Shown here piece after piece: positions 25,058-33,116 of a DNA stretch of 36,774 nucleotides (its first letter is position 1; every line of letters starts with the position of its first letter). A model generated the notes under the pieces. That model was not told where the DNA came from, did no database searches, and worked only from the letters and a program-made list of their open reading frames with translations. The position numbers and the translations under genes are program-made. This DNA comes from Oscillospiraceae bacterium (GTDB lineage: Bacteria; Bacillota; Clostridia; Oscillospirales; Ruminococcaceae): the NCBI GenBank assembly GCA_017829005.1, contig JAGAJF010000082.1:1-36774 (forward strand), written 5' to 3'.

Positions 25058-26213
25058 AGCAAAAAACGAGCTGTTAAACCACATAATCCCCTTCTGGGAC
25101 GCTCTCAGAGACGATGAATTCGGCGGCTTTTACGGTCAGATGGACAACGACCTTAACCTTGACAAAAAAGGCGGCAAGGGCGTTATCCTCAATTCAAGAA
25201 TACTCTGGTTCTATTCCTCCTGCTACCGTACAGTAGGCGGCGAAAAGAACCTTGACAATGCAAGGCACGCATATGAGTTTCTGAAAGACAAGTGCGTTGA
25301 CAGGGAAAACGGCGGCGTTTACTGGATGATGAACTACGACGGCACCGTTATGGACAGCATGAAGCACACCTATAATCAGGCATTTGCGATATATGCCCTG
25401 TCAACCTATTACCTTGCCTGCAAGGATAAGGAAGCTCTCGACCTTGCTTTCGAGCTTTTCGAAACAGTGGAAGAAAAATGCACCGATGATGTGGCATATA
25501 TGGAGGCATTTGACATAAACTGGCAGCTCATTGAGAATGACGCACTCAGCGAGAACGGACTTATGGCTGACAAGACAATGAACACCGTCCTCCACCTTAT
25601 CGAGGGCTACACCGTTCTTTTCGAAGCAAGCGGCGATGAAAGAGTCAAGGCAAGGCTCAAGTTCCTCCTTGACATCAGCGAAAAGAAGATCTTCGACAGC
25701 CCCAATAACAAGCTTCTGGTGTTCTTCGACAGGGAGCTGAATGTTATCGGAGATATCCATTCCTACGGTCACGATATCGAAGCAAGCTGGCTTATTGACC
25801 GTGCCTGCGATGTTCTGGGCGAAAAGGAGTACATAGATAAATGGGCAGGAATTGATCTGCGCATTTCAAATAATATCCTTGATATTGCCTATGAAAACAA
25901 CTCCCTTAACAACGAGCGTGACAAGACCGAGATAGACAAGAAGCGTGTATGGTGGGTCCAGGCGGAGTCTGTTGTGGGCTTTGTGAATGCATATCAGCAC
26001 AGCGGCGACAGGAAATTCCTTGACGCTGCGGCAAATATCTGGGGCTGGATAAGAGATGTTCAGGTGGACAAGCGCCCCGGCGGCGAATGGTGGGCTGAGG
26101 TGGATTATAACGGCAAGCCTATGCCAAAGTTTACAATGGTCAATGAGTGGAAATGCCCATACCACAACGGCAGAATGTGCATTGAACTTATTAACAGGGG
26201 AATAGACGCTTAA
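25044..26213 (+). CDS. Cellobiose 2-epimerase
   Basis: The enzyme interconverts the reducing-end glucose of cellobiose (and other beta-1,4 disaccharides) with mannose, giving glucosyl-mannose, as part of cellulose/mannan use. The 389-residue protein belongs to the AGE superfamily (alpha6/alpha6 barrel). It keeps what I recall as the active-site residues of the Ruminococcus albus enzyme at the same positions: Arg52 (VILNSRILWF), His184 (MNTVLHLIEGY), His243 (IHSYGHDIEASW) and His374 (WKCPYHNGRMC). DKKGGKGVILNSRILWFYSS and NNERDKTEIDKKRVWWVQAE are also typical. The start at 25044 has AAGAGGA upstream and lies inside the end of the previous gene. Its place behind secA, away from mannan-degradation genes, is unexpected. 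N-acylglucosamine 2-epimerase is the less likely alternative. Confidence 0.9.
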   Translation: MLISEAKNELLNHIIPFWDALRDDEFGGFYGQMDNDLNLDKKGGKGVILNSRILWFYSSCYRTVGGEKNLDNARHAYEFLKDKCVDRENGGVYWMMNYDGTVMDSMKHTYNQAFAIYALSTYYLACKDKEALDLAFELFETVEEKCTDDVAYMEAFDINWQLIENDALSENGLMADKTMNTVLHLIEGYTVLFEASGDERVKARLKFLLDISEKKIFDSPNNKLLVFFDRELNVIGDIHSYGHDIEASWLIDRACDVLGEKEYIDKWAGIDLRISNNILDIAYENNSLNNERDKTEIDKKRVWWVQAESVVGFVNAYQHSGDRKFLDAAANIWGWIRDVQVDKRPGGEWWAEVDYNGKPMPKFTMVNEWKCPYHNGRMCIELINRGIDA

Positions 26214-26240
26214 ATCTAAACTTGAAAGGGGACAGCAACC

Positions 26241-26513
26241 ATGCTGATAAACGCTAACGAGGAAATTGTTAAACAGAGAATGCCCGAGCTTCTGAAGGAA
26301 TACGACTGCAGCAAATGCGAGAAATGCGTATTTGATATGATGGCGATAGCCCTTAACAACATCAAGCCCGCATACGTAAATACTGCGGAAGGAATGCTGT
26401 TTAAGAGGATAAACAGTATGCTCCCTCAGAAAACTGCTGATATCGACATCGAAATTCTCAAGGCGATAAACCTTGTCAGCGCCCACCCCAAGCATACTGA
26501 TGAAGCAATGTAA
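26241..26513 (+). CDS. ComFB-family protein
   Basis: This 90-residue protein matches the late competence protein ComFB family: NANEEIVKQRMPELLKEYDC, the CxxCxxC cluster in DCSKCEKCVFDMMAIALNNI, KPAYVNTAEGMLFKRINSML, and EILKAINLVSAHPKH. The cysteines probably bind zinc. B. subtilis ComFB has no clear function. Cyanobacterial members have been reported to bind cyclic dinucleotides (c-di-GMP, c-di-AMP), so a signalling role is possible; this is inference. It starts 27 nt after the epimerase gene with GAAAGGGGA as ribosome binding site and is probably the last gene of the secA transcript. Confidence 0.82.
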   Translation: MLINANEEIVKQRMPELLKEYDCSKCEKCVFDMMAIALNNIKPAYVNTAEGMLFKRINSMLPQKTADIDIEILKAINLVSAHPKHTDEAM

Positions 26514-26517
26514 GCAT

Positions 26518-26572
26518 AATTTTGTAATATCCGACAAACTTACTATGAATTTTTGTAGGATATTACAAAATT
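26518..26572. repeat. 15-bp perfect inverted repeat after comFB, just upstream of the trp promoter
   Basis: The arms at 26518-26532 (AATTTTGTAATATCC) and 26558-26572 (GGATATTACAAAATT) are exact complements around a 25-nt loop. It begins within 5 nt of the comFB stop and ends 13 nt before the trp -35 box. It could terminate the upstream operon, although no strong T-run follows, or could be an operator for trp. Confidence 0.7.
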
Positions 26573-26585
26573 GCCTTTATGGCTA

Positions 26586-26614
26586 TTGACAAAATAAATT
26601 TCAGGTGATATACT
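26586..26614 (+). promoter_or_regulatory. Promoter of the trp operon
   Basis: TTGACA (26586-26591), a 17-nt spacer, and TATACT (26609-26614) with TGA directly before the -10 (extended -10). It lies just upstream of the T-box leader. Confidence 0.88.
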
Positions 26615-26815
26615 GAATTTACAATTTAATAAAGCTTTAAATCCTATGAACAAAAGCAAGTAGCATTTGTGACGGCATTACAGAGAGTCGGGCATTGGTG
26701 AAAGCCCGGTATGAACAGCAGATGTGAATGGGTTTGTGAGGAGCAGGGTGAATTTCATTTTCGGATAGTAGCCTGAGCCGTATTTCCTGCGTAAAAGGAA
26801 AGGGTATTGATGCGA

Positions 26816-26857
26816 AATGCTGCGTACTTTTATTTATTTCAGAAAAAGTACAGCATT
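26816..26857 (+). promoter_or_regulatory. Hairpin A in the trp leader (stem III-like)
   Basis: AATGCT pairs with AGCATT and GTACTTTT with AAAAGTAC, giving 14 pairs with a 2-nt bulge. Its 3' arm (26853-26857) is also needed by the following terminator-like hairpin, so the two cannot form together. Confidence 0.7.
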
Positions 26858-26882
26858 ATCGAATTTTCGGTAATGCTTTTTT
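26853..26882 (+). terminator. Second, upstream terminator-like hairpin inside the T-box leader
   Basis: GCATTATCGAA (26853-26863) pairs with TTCGGTAATGC (26866-26876) over up to 11 positions with one G-U pair, followed directly by six T residues (26877-26882). In a real fold the loop would open to 4 nt or more, leaving about 10 pairs. It has the form of an intrinsic terminator but lies about 60 nt before the T-box bulge. Confidence 0.65.
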
Positions 26883-26969
26883 ATTAGGCAAAGGTACCCG
26901 ATGAGAGGCAATGGGTTAAAAAGGATCCATTGCAACCTGGGTGGCACCACGGCGGATAATGTAAATTAT

Positions 26970-27026
26970 GTCTGTCGTCCCTTGATGATACACGTTTGTG
27001 TATTGTCGGGACGGCAGACTTTTTTT
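26970..27026 (+). terminator. T-box-controlled terminator before trpE
   Basis: GTCTGTCGTCCC pairs with GGGACGGCAGAC (one G-U pair), with an inner ATACAC/GTGTAT hairpin, followed by seven T residues. The 5' arm contains the CGTCCC segment that pairs with the T-box in the antiterminator. Confidence 0.92.
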
Positions 27027-27048
27027 GTTATAGAAAGGAAGGTTCATT

Positions 27049-28566
27049 ATGATGTATCCCGCACTTGAAGAGACAAAAGAATATTTAAAGACATACGGCA
27101 CAGTACCTGTATTTTACGAGCTGCTGACAGACAGCTTCACCCCCGTGAGAATGTTCGCTATCCTCAAGGAAAACTACGAAAACTGCTTTATCCTTGAGTC
27201 GGTGGACAACTCAAACCGCTGGGGTCGATATTCCTACATCGGTCTCGCTCCCAAGGCGGAGATACGAGTAAAGAACAAGCAGGCGGATATCATTTACTCC
27301 GACGGCAGAAAGGAAGTAAAAGACGCCTCCGACCCCGTTAAGCTTTTCTCGGAAATTATGGAGAAGTACAAATCTCCCAAGTTTATAAATTATCCCAAGC
27401 TCACAGGCGGTCTTATCGGATATTTCGGCTATGATATGGCAAGATATTACGAAAAGAAGCTGACAAATATCCCGAACGATGACCTGGATATGCCCGACGC
27501 AAATATGTTTATCTACAACGAGATAGTTGCCTATGACCACCTTTCAAACAGAGCGGTAATTATCCTCAATATGGATAAGGAAGCCATAGAGGAGCTGGCG
27601 GAAAAGTCGGGCGAAGGCTTTGACAAGGCGGCTGAAATGATGTACGAAAGTCTCGGCGACAGAGCCGAGAAGCTGGGAAAGCTCCTTTGCAGATACGTTC
27701 CCGAGCCTGCTCCCAAGGTGCTCACTCCTGCGGAGATAACCGTCAAGTCCAATTACACCAAAGAGCAGTTCTGCGAAATGGTGGAAAAATGCAGAGAGCA
27801 TATCATTGGCGGCGATATCAGCCAGATAGTTATTTCCCAGCGGTTTGAAGCGAAAAATCCCCCCGACCCCTTTGATGTTTACAGAATGCTCCGCTCCACA
27901 AATCCCTCGCCTTACCTTTATTACTTCGACCACAAGGATTACTGCATCGCAGGCGCATCTCCCGAAATGCTGGTAAGCGTTACGGACGGAGTTGTCCTCA
28001 ATAAGCCCATTGCAGGCACATATCCCAGAGGTGCAACGGCAGACGAGGATATCGAGTTTGAAAAGAAACTCAAAAACGACCCCAAGGAAAGAGCCGAGCA
28101 TACAATGCTTGTTGACCTGGGCAGAAACGATGTGGGCAGAGTTTCAGCTCCCGGAACTGTTAAGGTAACGGAATTTATGAGAGTTGAACGATACTCAAAG
28201 GTAATGCACCTTGTGTCCGACGTTGAGGGACAGCTTGCAGAGGGCAAAACTCCCGTTGACGCACTTATGTCCGTCCTCCCCGCAGGAACTCTCTCGGGCG
28301 CACCGAAGGTAAAGGCTATGGAAATAATCGACAGCCTTGAGAACGTAAAGCGCGGACTTTACGGCGGCACAGTGGGCTATATGGCATTCTCGGGAGATAT
28401 CGACACCTGTATCGCCATAAGAACGGTGCTTTTCAGAAACGGCAAGGCATACGTCCAGGCAGGGGCAGGAATTGTCTATGACAGTGTTCCCGAAAATGAG
28501 TATGAGGAAACTAAGCGCAAGGCTGCGGCAGTGCTTAACGCACTTAACGGAGCATCTCAAATGTAA
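27049..28566 (+). CDS. trpE: Anthranilate synthase component I
   Basis: TrpE converts chorismate, with ammonia delivered by TrpG, to anthranilate, the first committed step of tryptophan synthesis. The 505-residue protein carries the feedback-site region CFILESVDNSNRWGRYSYIG. The chorismate-binding signatures follow: GDISQIVISQRF, ASPEMLV, PIAGTYPRGA, HTMLVDLGRNDVGRV, LPAGTLSGAPKVKAMEIID and YGGTVGYMAFSGDID. ATG codons at 27049 and 27052 are both possible; GAAAGGAAGG lies upstream and I use the first. Expression is governed by the Trp T-box. A 300-nt gap full of hairpins separates it from trpGD. Confidence 0.97.
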   Translation: MMYPALEETKEYLKTYGTVPVFYELLTDSFTPVRMFAILKENYENCFILESVDNSNRWGRYSYIGLAPKAEIRVKNKQADIIYSDGRKEVKDASDPVKLFSEIMEKYKSPKFINYPKLTGGLIGYFGYDMARYYEKKLTNIPNDDLDMPDANMFIYNEIVAYDHLSNRAVIILNMDKEAIEELAEKSGEGFDKAAEMMYESLGDRAEKLGKLLCRYVPEPAPKVLTPAEITVKSNYTKEQFCEMVEKCREHIIGGDISQIVISQRFEAKNPPDPFDVYRMLRSTNPSPYLYYFDHKDYCIAGASPEMLVSVTDGVVLNKPIAGTYPRGATADEDIEFEKKLKNDPKERAEHTMLVDLGRNDVGRVSAPGTVKVTEFMRVERYSKVMHLVSDVEGQLAEGKTPVDALMSVLPAGTLSGAPKVKAMEIIDSLENVKRGLYGGTVGYMAFSGDIDTCIAIRTVLFRNGKAYVQAGAGIVYDSVPENEYEETKRKAAAVLNALNGASQM

Positions 28567-28810
28567 TTGACCCCCAAGGTAAAAGTTTCGCTCAAGCCTT
28601 TCTCAAAGGCTTGCAGGGGTCAAGGGGGCGGCGCCCCCTTGTCGCCCTCCGCAGAGGGCGAAACTCCTTATCCTTGCAAGAGCTCCGCAAAGGGGTGAAT
28701 TGAAAACAGTCCTGTGGACTGTTTTCAAGAGGGGAACGCCCTGCGATAGAGGGCGTTCCCCTGGGATTGTTAAGGGCTTGCCCTTAACACAATGCGCCCT
28801 AAGGCGCATT
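28567..28810 (+). repeat. Cluster of about eight consecutive hairpins between trpE and trpGD
   Basis: Back-to-back perfect inverted repeats fill this gap. An outer stem TTGACCCC/GGGGTCAA (28567-28623) encloses CAAGCCTTT/AAAGGCTTG (28593-28613). Then come CAAGGGGGC/GCCCCCTTG (28621-28641), TCGCCCTC/GAGGGCGA (28642-28661) and a weak CCTTGC/GCAAAGG pair (28672-28693). Next are TTGAAAACAGTCC with its 13-nt complement (28700-28728), GGGGAACGCCCT with its 12-nt complement (28731-28761), GTTAAGGGC/GCCCTTAAC (28769-28788) and AATGCGCC/GGCGCATT (28791-28810). Loops are 2-7 nt except in the outer and weak stems. No U-runs follow, and I see no plausible coding sequence. It looks like an intergenic repeat cassette. 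Confidence 0.85.
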
Positions 28811-28866
28811 GCCGAGCCTAGAACAAAGTATCAGGCATCAAACAAATAAAGAAAGGATCTGCTACT

Positions 28867-30504
28867 ATGATCGTAATGATAGATAACTACGACAGCTTCA
28901 CCTATAACGTGTATCAGGCAATGGCAAGCCTTTATAACGATATCAAGGTTTTCAGAAATGACGAGATAACCATTCCCGAGATAGAGAAAATGAATCCCGA
29001 AGCACTTGTAATTTCCCCGGGTCCCTCCTATCCCAAGGACGCAGGCATTTCCGTTGAAGCAATAAAGCATTTCGCAGGAAAGCTCCCCATTTTCGGAATC
29101 TGCCTCGGACATCAGTCCATAGGCGAGGCATTCGGCGGAAATATCATCAGAGCAAAGGCTCCTATGCACGGAAAGGCTTCGGTGATAAAGATAGACAGCT
29201 CCTGCCCCATTTTCTCGGGTCTCCCCGATAAGATAACCGCCGCAAGATATCATTCTCTCATAATCGAAAGAGAAACACTTCCCGACTGCCTTAAAATAAC
29301 CGCCGAGACCGAGGACGGGGAGATAATGGCTGTAGCCCATAAGGATTATCCCATTTACGGCGTGCAGTTCCACCCCGAGTCGATCCTTGCGGAAATGGGA
29401 GTTAACATCATCTCCAATTTCCTCACTCAGGTGGTGGGAGTCAAGACCACAGGCGCAGGAGTTTCACCAATCCCTATGGAAAAGAGAAGTGCTCTGAAAA
29501 AGTACATCGCCAAGGCAATTGACGAAAATAATCTCACCGAGGAAGAAGCCTTTGACGCTATGAACATCATTATGAGCGACGCCGCAACCCCCGCCCAGAT
29601 AGCCGCATTTCTCATAGATATGCGTATGAAGGGCGAGACCATCGAGGAAATAACAGGCTTTGCAAGAGGTATGAGAAGCAAGGCGGCTGTAATCAAAGGC
29701 TTCCGCTCCGCTATCGACATCGTGGGCACAGGCGGAGATATGGCAGGCACCTTCAATATCTCCACCACCTCCTCCTTTGTTATCGCCGCCGCAGGGATAA
29801 ACGTGGCAAAGCACGGCAACAGAGCCGCTTCAAGCAAGAGCGGAGCCGCTGACTGCCTTGACGCTTTAGGCGTGAACATAAAGCTCTCCCCCGAAAATGC
29901 GGCTAAGTGCCTTGAAAAAACGGGTATCGCATTCCTCTTCGCTCAGGTTTTCCACGGTGCAATGAGATTTGTGGCTCCCGTCCGCAGGGAAATTGGCTGC
30001 CGCACATTCTTCAATATCTTAGGTCCCCTCACAAACCCCGCCCTTGCCGATTATATCGTTCTGGGAATTTACGATGAAAAGCTCTCCGACCTTATGGCAA
30101 ACGTGCTTATCAGACTTGGCATAAAGGGTGCGATGGTGGTAAACGGCAGCGACGGACTTGACGAGATAACAATGACAGGCGTTACCCACGTGTGCGAGGT
30201 AAAGAACGGAAAGATATCAAACTACGATATCGACCCCCGCGACTACGGCTTTGAATACTGCACTCCCGATGACTTAAAGGGCGGCACACCCGAGGAAAAC
30301 GCTCAGATAACTCTTGACATTTTAAGCGGAAAGGACAATGGTGCTAAACGAAACACCGTTCTTCTTAATGCAGGCTGTGCGATTTACTGCGCAGGCGGCG
30401 CAAAGGATATCTCAGAGGGCGTTAAAATTGCCGCAGAGATGATTGACAGCGGCAAGGCTCTTGCTAAGCTTAATGAAATGAAAAATTTTACCAACGAGGT
30501 TTGA
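28867..30504 (+). CDS. trpGD: Fused anthranilate synthase glutaminase (TrpG) and anthranilate phosphoribosyltransferase (TrpD)
   Basis: This 545-residue protein joins two enzymes. Residues 1-190 are the glutamine amidotransferase that supplies ammonia to TrpE, with nucleophile Cys79 (FGICLGHQSIGEAFGG) and His169/Glu171 (GVQFHPES). After a short linker, residues from about 205 onward are TrpD, which attaches phosphoribosyl to anthranilate. TrpD motifs are DIVGTGGDMAGTFNIS (GTGGD at 287-291), KHGNRAASSKSGAADCLDAL and GPLTNPA. Both halves look complete. The order G then D is that of the E. coli fusion. The ribosome binding site GAAAGGA precedes the ATG at 28867. trpC follows 1 nt after the stop. 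Confidence 0.96.
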   Translation: MIVMIDNYDSFTYNVYQAMASLYNDIKVFRNDEITIPEIEKMNPEALVISPGPSYPKDAGISVEAIKHFAGKLPIFGICLGHQSIGEAFGGNIIRAKAPMHGKASVIKIDSSCPIFSGLPDKITAARYHSLIIERETLPDCLKITAETEDGEIMAVAHKDYPIYGVQFHPESILAEMGVNIISNFLTQVVGVKTTGAGVSPIPMEKRSALKKYIAKAIDENNLTEEEAFDAMNIIMSDAATPAQIAAFLIDMRMKGETIEEITGFARGMRSKAAVIKGFRSAIDIVGTGGDMAGTFNISTTSSFVIAAAGINVAKHGNRAASSKSGAADCLDALGVNIKLSPENAAKCLEKTGIAFLFAQVFHGAMRFVAPVRREIGCRTFFNILGPLTNPALADYIVLGIYDEKLSDLMANVLIRLGIKGAMVVNGSDGLDEITMTGVTHVCEVKNGKISNYDIDPRDYGFEYCTPDDLKGGTPEENAQITLDILSGKDNGAKRNTVLLNAGCAIYCAGGAKDISEGVKIAAEMIDSGKALAKLNEMKNFTNEV

Positions 30505-30505
30505 T

Positions 30506-31291
30506 ATGATACTTGATGAAATTGCCGCAAAGAGAAAAGAACAGCTTGAAAGGGAAAAATCGGCAGTCTCCCCCGATGAAATGAAAAAGAGAGCAGCAAA
30601 TGCCGCATTTCCCGTTCACAGCTTCAAAAATGCAATTGCAGACGAGGGCCTTTCGGTAATTGCCGAGGTTAAAAAAGCTTCTCCCTCAAAGGGACTTATA
30701 CAGCCCGATTTTGACCCCGTAAAAATTGCCCGTGAATACGAAAAGGCAGGGGCAAAGGCAATATCCTGCCTCACCGAGGAGCATTATTTTCAGGGCTCGT
30801 CAAAGTACCTTGCGGATATCCGAAATAACGTGAACATTCCCGTTCTCAGAAAGGACTTTATATTTGACGAGTATCAGATTTATGAGGCAAAGGCAATTGG
30901 CGCAGACGCAGTTCTGCTCATTGCCGCCCTGCTGACGGACGAGGAATTCAAGCCCCTTTACGACCTTGCGCATTCTCTGGGACTTGACGTTCTCTGCGAG
31001 GCACACGATGATGAGGAAGTGCTTCGCCTTGTGAGAATGGGCTGCGACATAATCGGTGTGAACAACAGAAACCTGAAAACCTTTGAGGTGGATATCGAAA
31101 ACACAAAGCGTCTTTCGGGTCTTATCCCCGAAGGAACTTTGCTTGTGTGCGAAAGCGGAATAAAAAACAATGAGCATATGAAATCCGCCCATAGCTGGGG
31201 CGCTGACGGCGTGCTTATCGGCGAAACTCTTATGAGAAGCGGACTGACGGGCATTTCCGAATGTATGAAGTCTCTCAGGGAGGGCGTATGA
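30506..31291 (+). CDS. trpC: Indole-3-glycerol phosphate synthase
   Basis: TrpC closes the indole ring from CdRP in the fourth step of the pathway. The 261-residue TIM barrel shows SVIAEVKKASPSKGLIQPDF (catalytic lysine region), AISCLTEEHYFQGS, VLRKDFIFDEYQIYEA, GADAVLLIAALL, GVNNRNLKTFEVD and VCESGIKN. The start lies directly behind the trpGD stop, with AACGAGG as a weak ribosome binding site, which implies coupling. Its stop overlaps the trpF start as ATGA. Confidence 0.96.
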   Translation: MILDEIAAKRKEQLEREKSAVSPDEMKKRAANAAFPVHSFKNAIADEGLSVIAEVKKASPSKGLIQPDFDPVKIAREYEKAGAKAISCLTEEHYFQGSSKYLADIRNNVNIPVLRKDFIFDEYQIYEAKAIGADAVLLIAALLTDEEFKPLYDLAHSLGLDVLCEAHDDEEVLRLVRMGCDIIGVNNRNLKTFEVDIENTKRLSGLIPEGTLLVCESGIKNNEHMKSAHSWGADGVLIGETLMRSGLTGISECMKSLREGV

Positions 31292-31911
31292 TAAAGCTTT
31301 GCGGAATAAGGCGGCGTGAGGACGTAAATATCGTAAACGATTTTCTCCCCGACTTCATCGGAATGATACTCACAAATGGCTTTCGCAGGACGGTGGATAT
31401 GGACACCGCCGAGGAGCTGTCAAGACTTCTTGACAAGCGGATAAAAAAGGTGGGCGTATTCGTAAACGAGCCTGCAGAGAATGTACAAACAGCAGCAAGC
31501 AGGCTTGACCTCCAAGTTATACAGCTTCACGGTGACGAGGACAGGGAATATATCCGTTCACTGAATGTAAAATGCGAGATATGGAAAGCTGTCAGGGTGC
31601 GCTCCTCGGAGGATATATACAGTGCCGAAAAGCTTGGCTGTGACCGCCTGCTCCTTGACAGCTTTGTAAAAAATGCAGTGGGCGGCACGGGAGTTGTGGC
31701 AGACTGGGTCATCATCAAAAACACAAATATCACTCTCCCCTATTTCCTTGCAGGAGGGATAGGCGAGGATAATATAGGGGCGGCTCTTGAAATTTGTCCC
31801 AACATTGACCTTTCAGGCTCCGTTGAAACGGACGGAGTCAAGGACAGGGAAAAGATTCGCAGAGTTATGGAGCTTTACCGCAGTACAACGCAGAAAGGAA
31901 TACAGATATGA
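31288..31911 (+). CDS. trpF: Phosphoribosylanthranilate isomerase
   Basis: TrpF performs the Amadori rearrangement of PRA to CdRP. The 207-residue protein begins [18 protein letters not shown] (general-base cysteine in KLCG) and has [41 protein letters not shown] and [13 protein letters not shown] chose the ATG at 31288, which forms an ATGA overlap with trpC and has AGGGAGGG upstream. An in-frame ATG at 31261 lies inside trpC and adds non-homologous residues. Its stop overlaps the trpB start in the same way. Confidence 0.94.
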   Translation: MIKLCGIRRREDVNIVNDFLPDFIGMILTNGFRRTVDMDTAEELSRLLDKRIKKVGVFVNEPAENVQTAASRLDLQVIQLHGDEDREYIRSLNVKCEIWKAVRVRSSEDIYSAEKLGCDRLLLDSFVKNAVGGTGVVADWVIIKNTNITLPYFLAGGIGEDNIGAALEICPNIDLSGSVETDGVKDREKIRRVMELYRSTTQKGIQI

Positions 31912-33098
31912 ATAAAATAGGAAGATTTGGCGAGTTCGGCGGACAGTACGTTCCCGAGACCGTAATGAACGCCGTTCACGAGCTTGAAGAGGCGTATGAT
32001 AAATACAAAGATGACCCCGATTTCAAGGCGGAGCTTGCGGCTCTCTACAGGGATTATGCAAACCGCCCCTCAATGCTCTACTATGCAAAGCATATGACAG
32101 AGGATCTGGGCGGCGCAAAGGTGTACATCAAACGTGAGGACTTAAACCACACAGGCGCACACAAGATAAATAACGTTCTCGGACAGATACTCCTTGCAAA
32201 GCGTATGGGCAAAAAGCGCATCATTGCCGAAACGGGAGCAGGTCAGCACGGCGTTGCCACCGCCACCGTATGCGCTCTTATGGGACTTGAATGCTGCGTA
32301 TATATGGGCGAGGAGGACACCAAAAGGCAGTCACTCAATGTTTACCGAATGGAGCTTTTAGGCGCAAAGGTGGTTCCCGTCAGCAGCGGTACCTGCACCC
32401 TCAAGGACGCCATAAACGAGGCAATGAGAGACTGGTGTACAAATATCGAGACCACCTTCTACTGCATAGGCTCTGTAATGGGACCCCACCCCTATCCCGA
32501 AATGGTAAGGGATTTCCAGAAAATTGTGGGCGAGGAGATAAAGGCGGAGCTTATGGAGCGTGAGGGCAAGCTTCCCGACTGTGTGGTTGCCTGCGTAGGC
32601 GGCGGCTCCAATGCAATGGGCGCATTCTATGACTTTATCCCTGACACATCCGTAAGGCTTGTGGGCGCAGAGGCGGCAGGCAGAGGAATAAACACAGCTG
32701 ATACAGCCGCAACCCTTTCCTGCGGCAGCGTGGGAATTTTCCACGGAATGAAGTCAATGTTTTTGCAGGATAAATTCGGTCAGATCGCTCCCGTTTACTC
32801 CATTTCCGCAGGTCTCGACTATCCGGGCATCGGTCCCGAGCACGCAAATTTATGGAAAACAGGCAGAGCGGAATATGTTCCCGTTACCGATGAAGAAGCC
32901 GTATGCGCATTTGAATATCTCTCGAAAACCGAGGGCATTATCCCCGCAATCGAGTCCGCCCACGCAGTTTCGGCGGCAATGAAGATAGCTCCCACAATGG
33001 GCAAGGATCAGATAATCGTCATCAACCTCTCAGGCAGAGGCGACAAGGACGTTTACTCCGTTGCACGCTACAGAGGTCACAACATCGAAAACTCATAA
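31908..33098 (+). CDS. trpB: Tryptophan synthase beta chain
   Basis: TrpB joins indole and serine to tryptophan using pyridoxal phosphate. The 396-residue protein starts [16 protein letters not shown] and carries the PLP lysine Lys86 in [18 protein letters not shown]. Further motifs are [38 protein letters not shown], the phosphate-binding [12 protein letters not shown], and [11 protein letters not shown]. It is the TrpB1 type, which works in complex with TrpA. The start overlaps the trpF stop; AAAGGA lies upstream. trpA follows 18 nt later. Confidence 0.97.
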   Translation: MNKIGRFGEFGGQYVPETVMNAVHELEEAYDKYKDDPDFKAELAALYRDYANRPSMLYYAKHMTEDLGGAKVYIKREDLNHTGAHKINNVLGQILLAKRMGKKRIIAETGAGQHGVATATVCALMGLECCVYMGEEDTKRQSLNVYRMELLGAKVVPVSSGTCTLKDAINEAMRDWCTNIETTFYCIGSVMGPHPYPEMVRDFQKIVGEEIKAELMEREGKLPDCVVACVGGGSNAMGAFYDFIPDTSVRLVGAEAAGRGINTADTAATLSCGSVGIFHGMKSMFLQDKFGQIAPVYSISAGLDYPGIGPEHANLWKTGRAEYVPVTDEEAVCAFEYLSKTEGIIPAIESAHAVSAAMKIAPTMGKDQIIVINLSGRGDKDVYSVARYRGHNIENS

Positions 33099-33116
33099 GA
33101 AAGGCAGGTCATAACA

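Larger units (their letters stand above)
26641..27026 (+). promoter_or_regulatory. Tryptophan T-box riboswitch leader of trpE
   Basis: A T-box leader senses uncharged tRNA and allows read-through when the amino acid is scarce. Visible parts: the AGAGAG bulge element (26682-26687), the stem I tip hairpin (CGGGC/GCCCG around ATTGGTGAA), and a specifier-loop segment GAATGGG with codon UGG (Trp) at 26729-26731. The T-box sequence TGGGTGGCACCACGG lies near 26938-26952. In its tRNA-end-pairing UGGC the C fits a G discriminator base, as bacterial tRNA-Trp has. A final terminator closes the leader. Specifier, discriminator match and the downstream trp genes agree, so tryptophan specificity is well supported. 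An additional terminator-like hairpin at 26853-26882 is unusual. Confidence 0.93.

Noticed and set aside
28603..28809. Short ORFs or a CRISPR-like array in the trpE-trpGD gap
   Set aside because: Open frames there are by-products of the hairpins and have no ribosome binding sites. The palindromes differ from each other and there are no repeat-spacer units.
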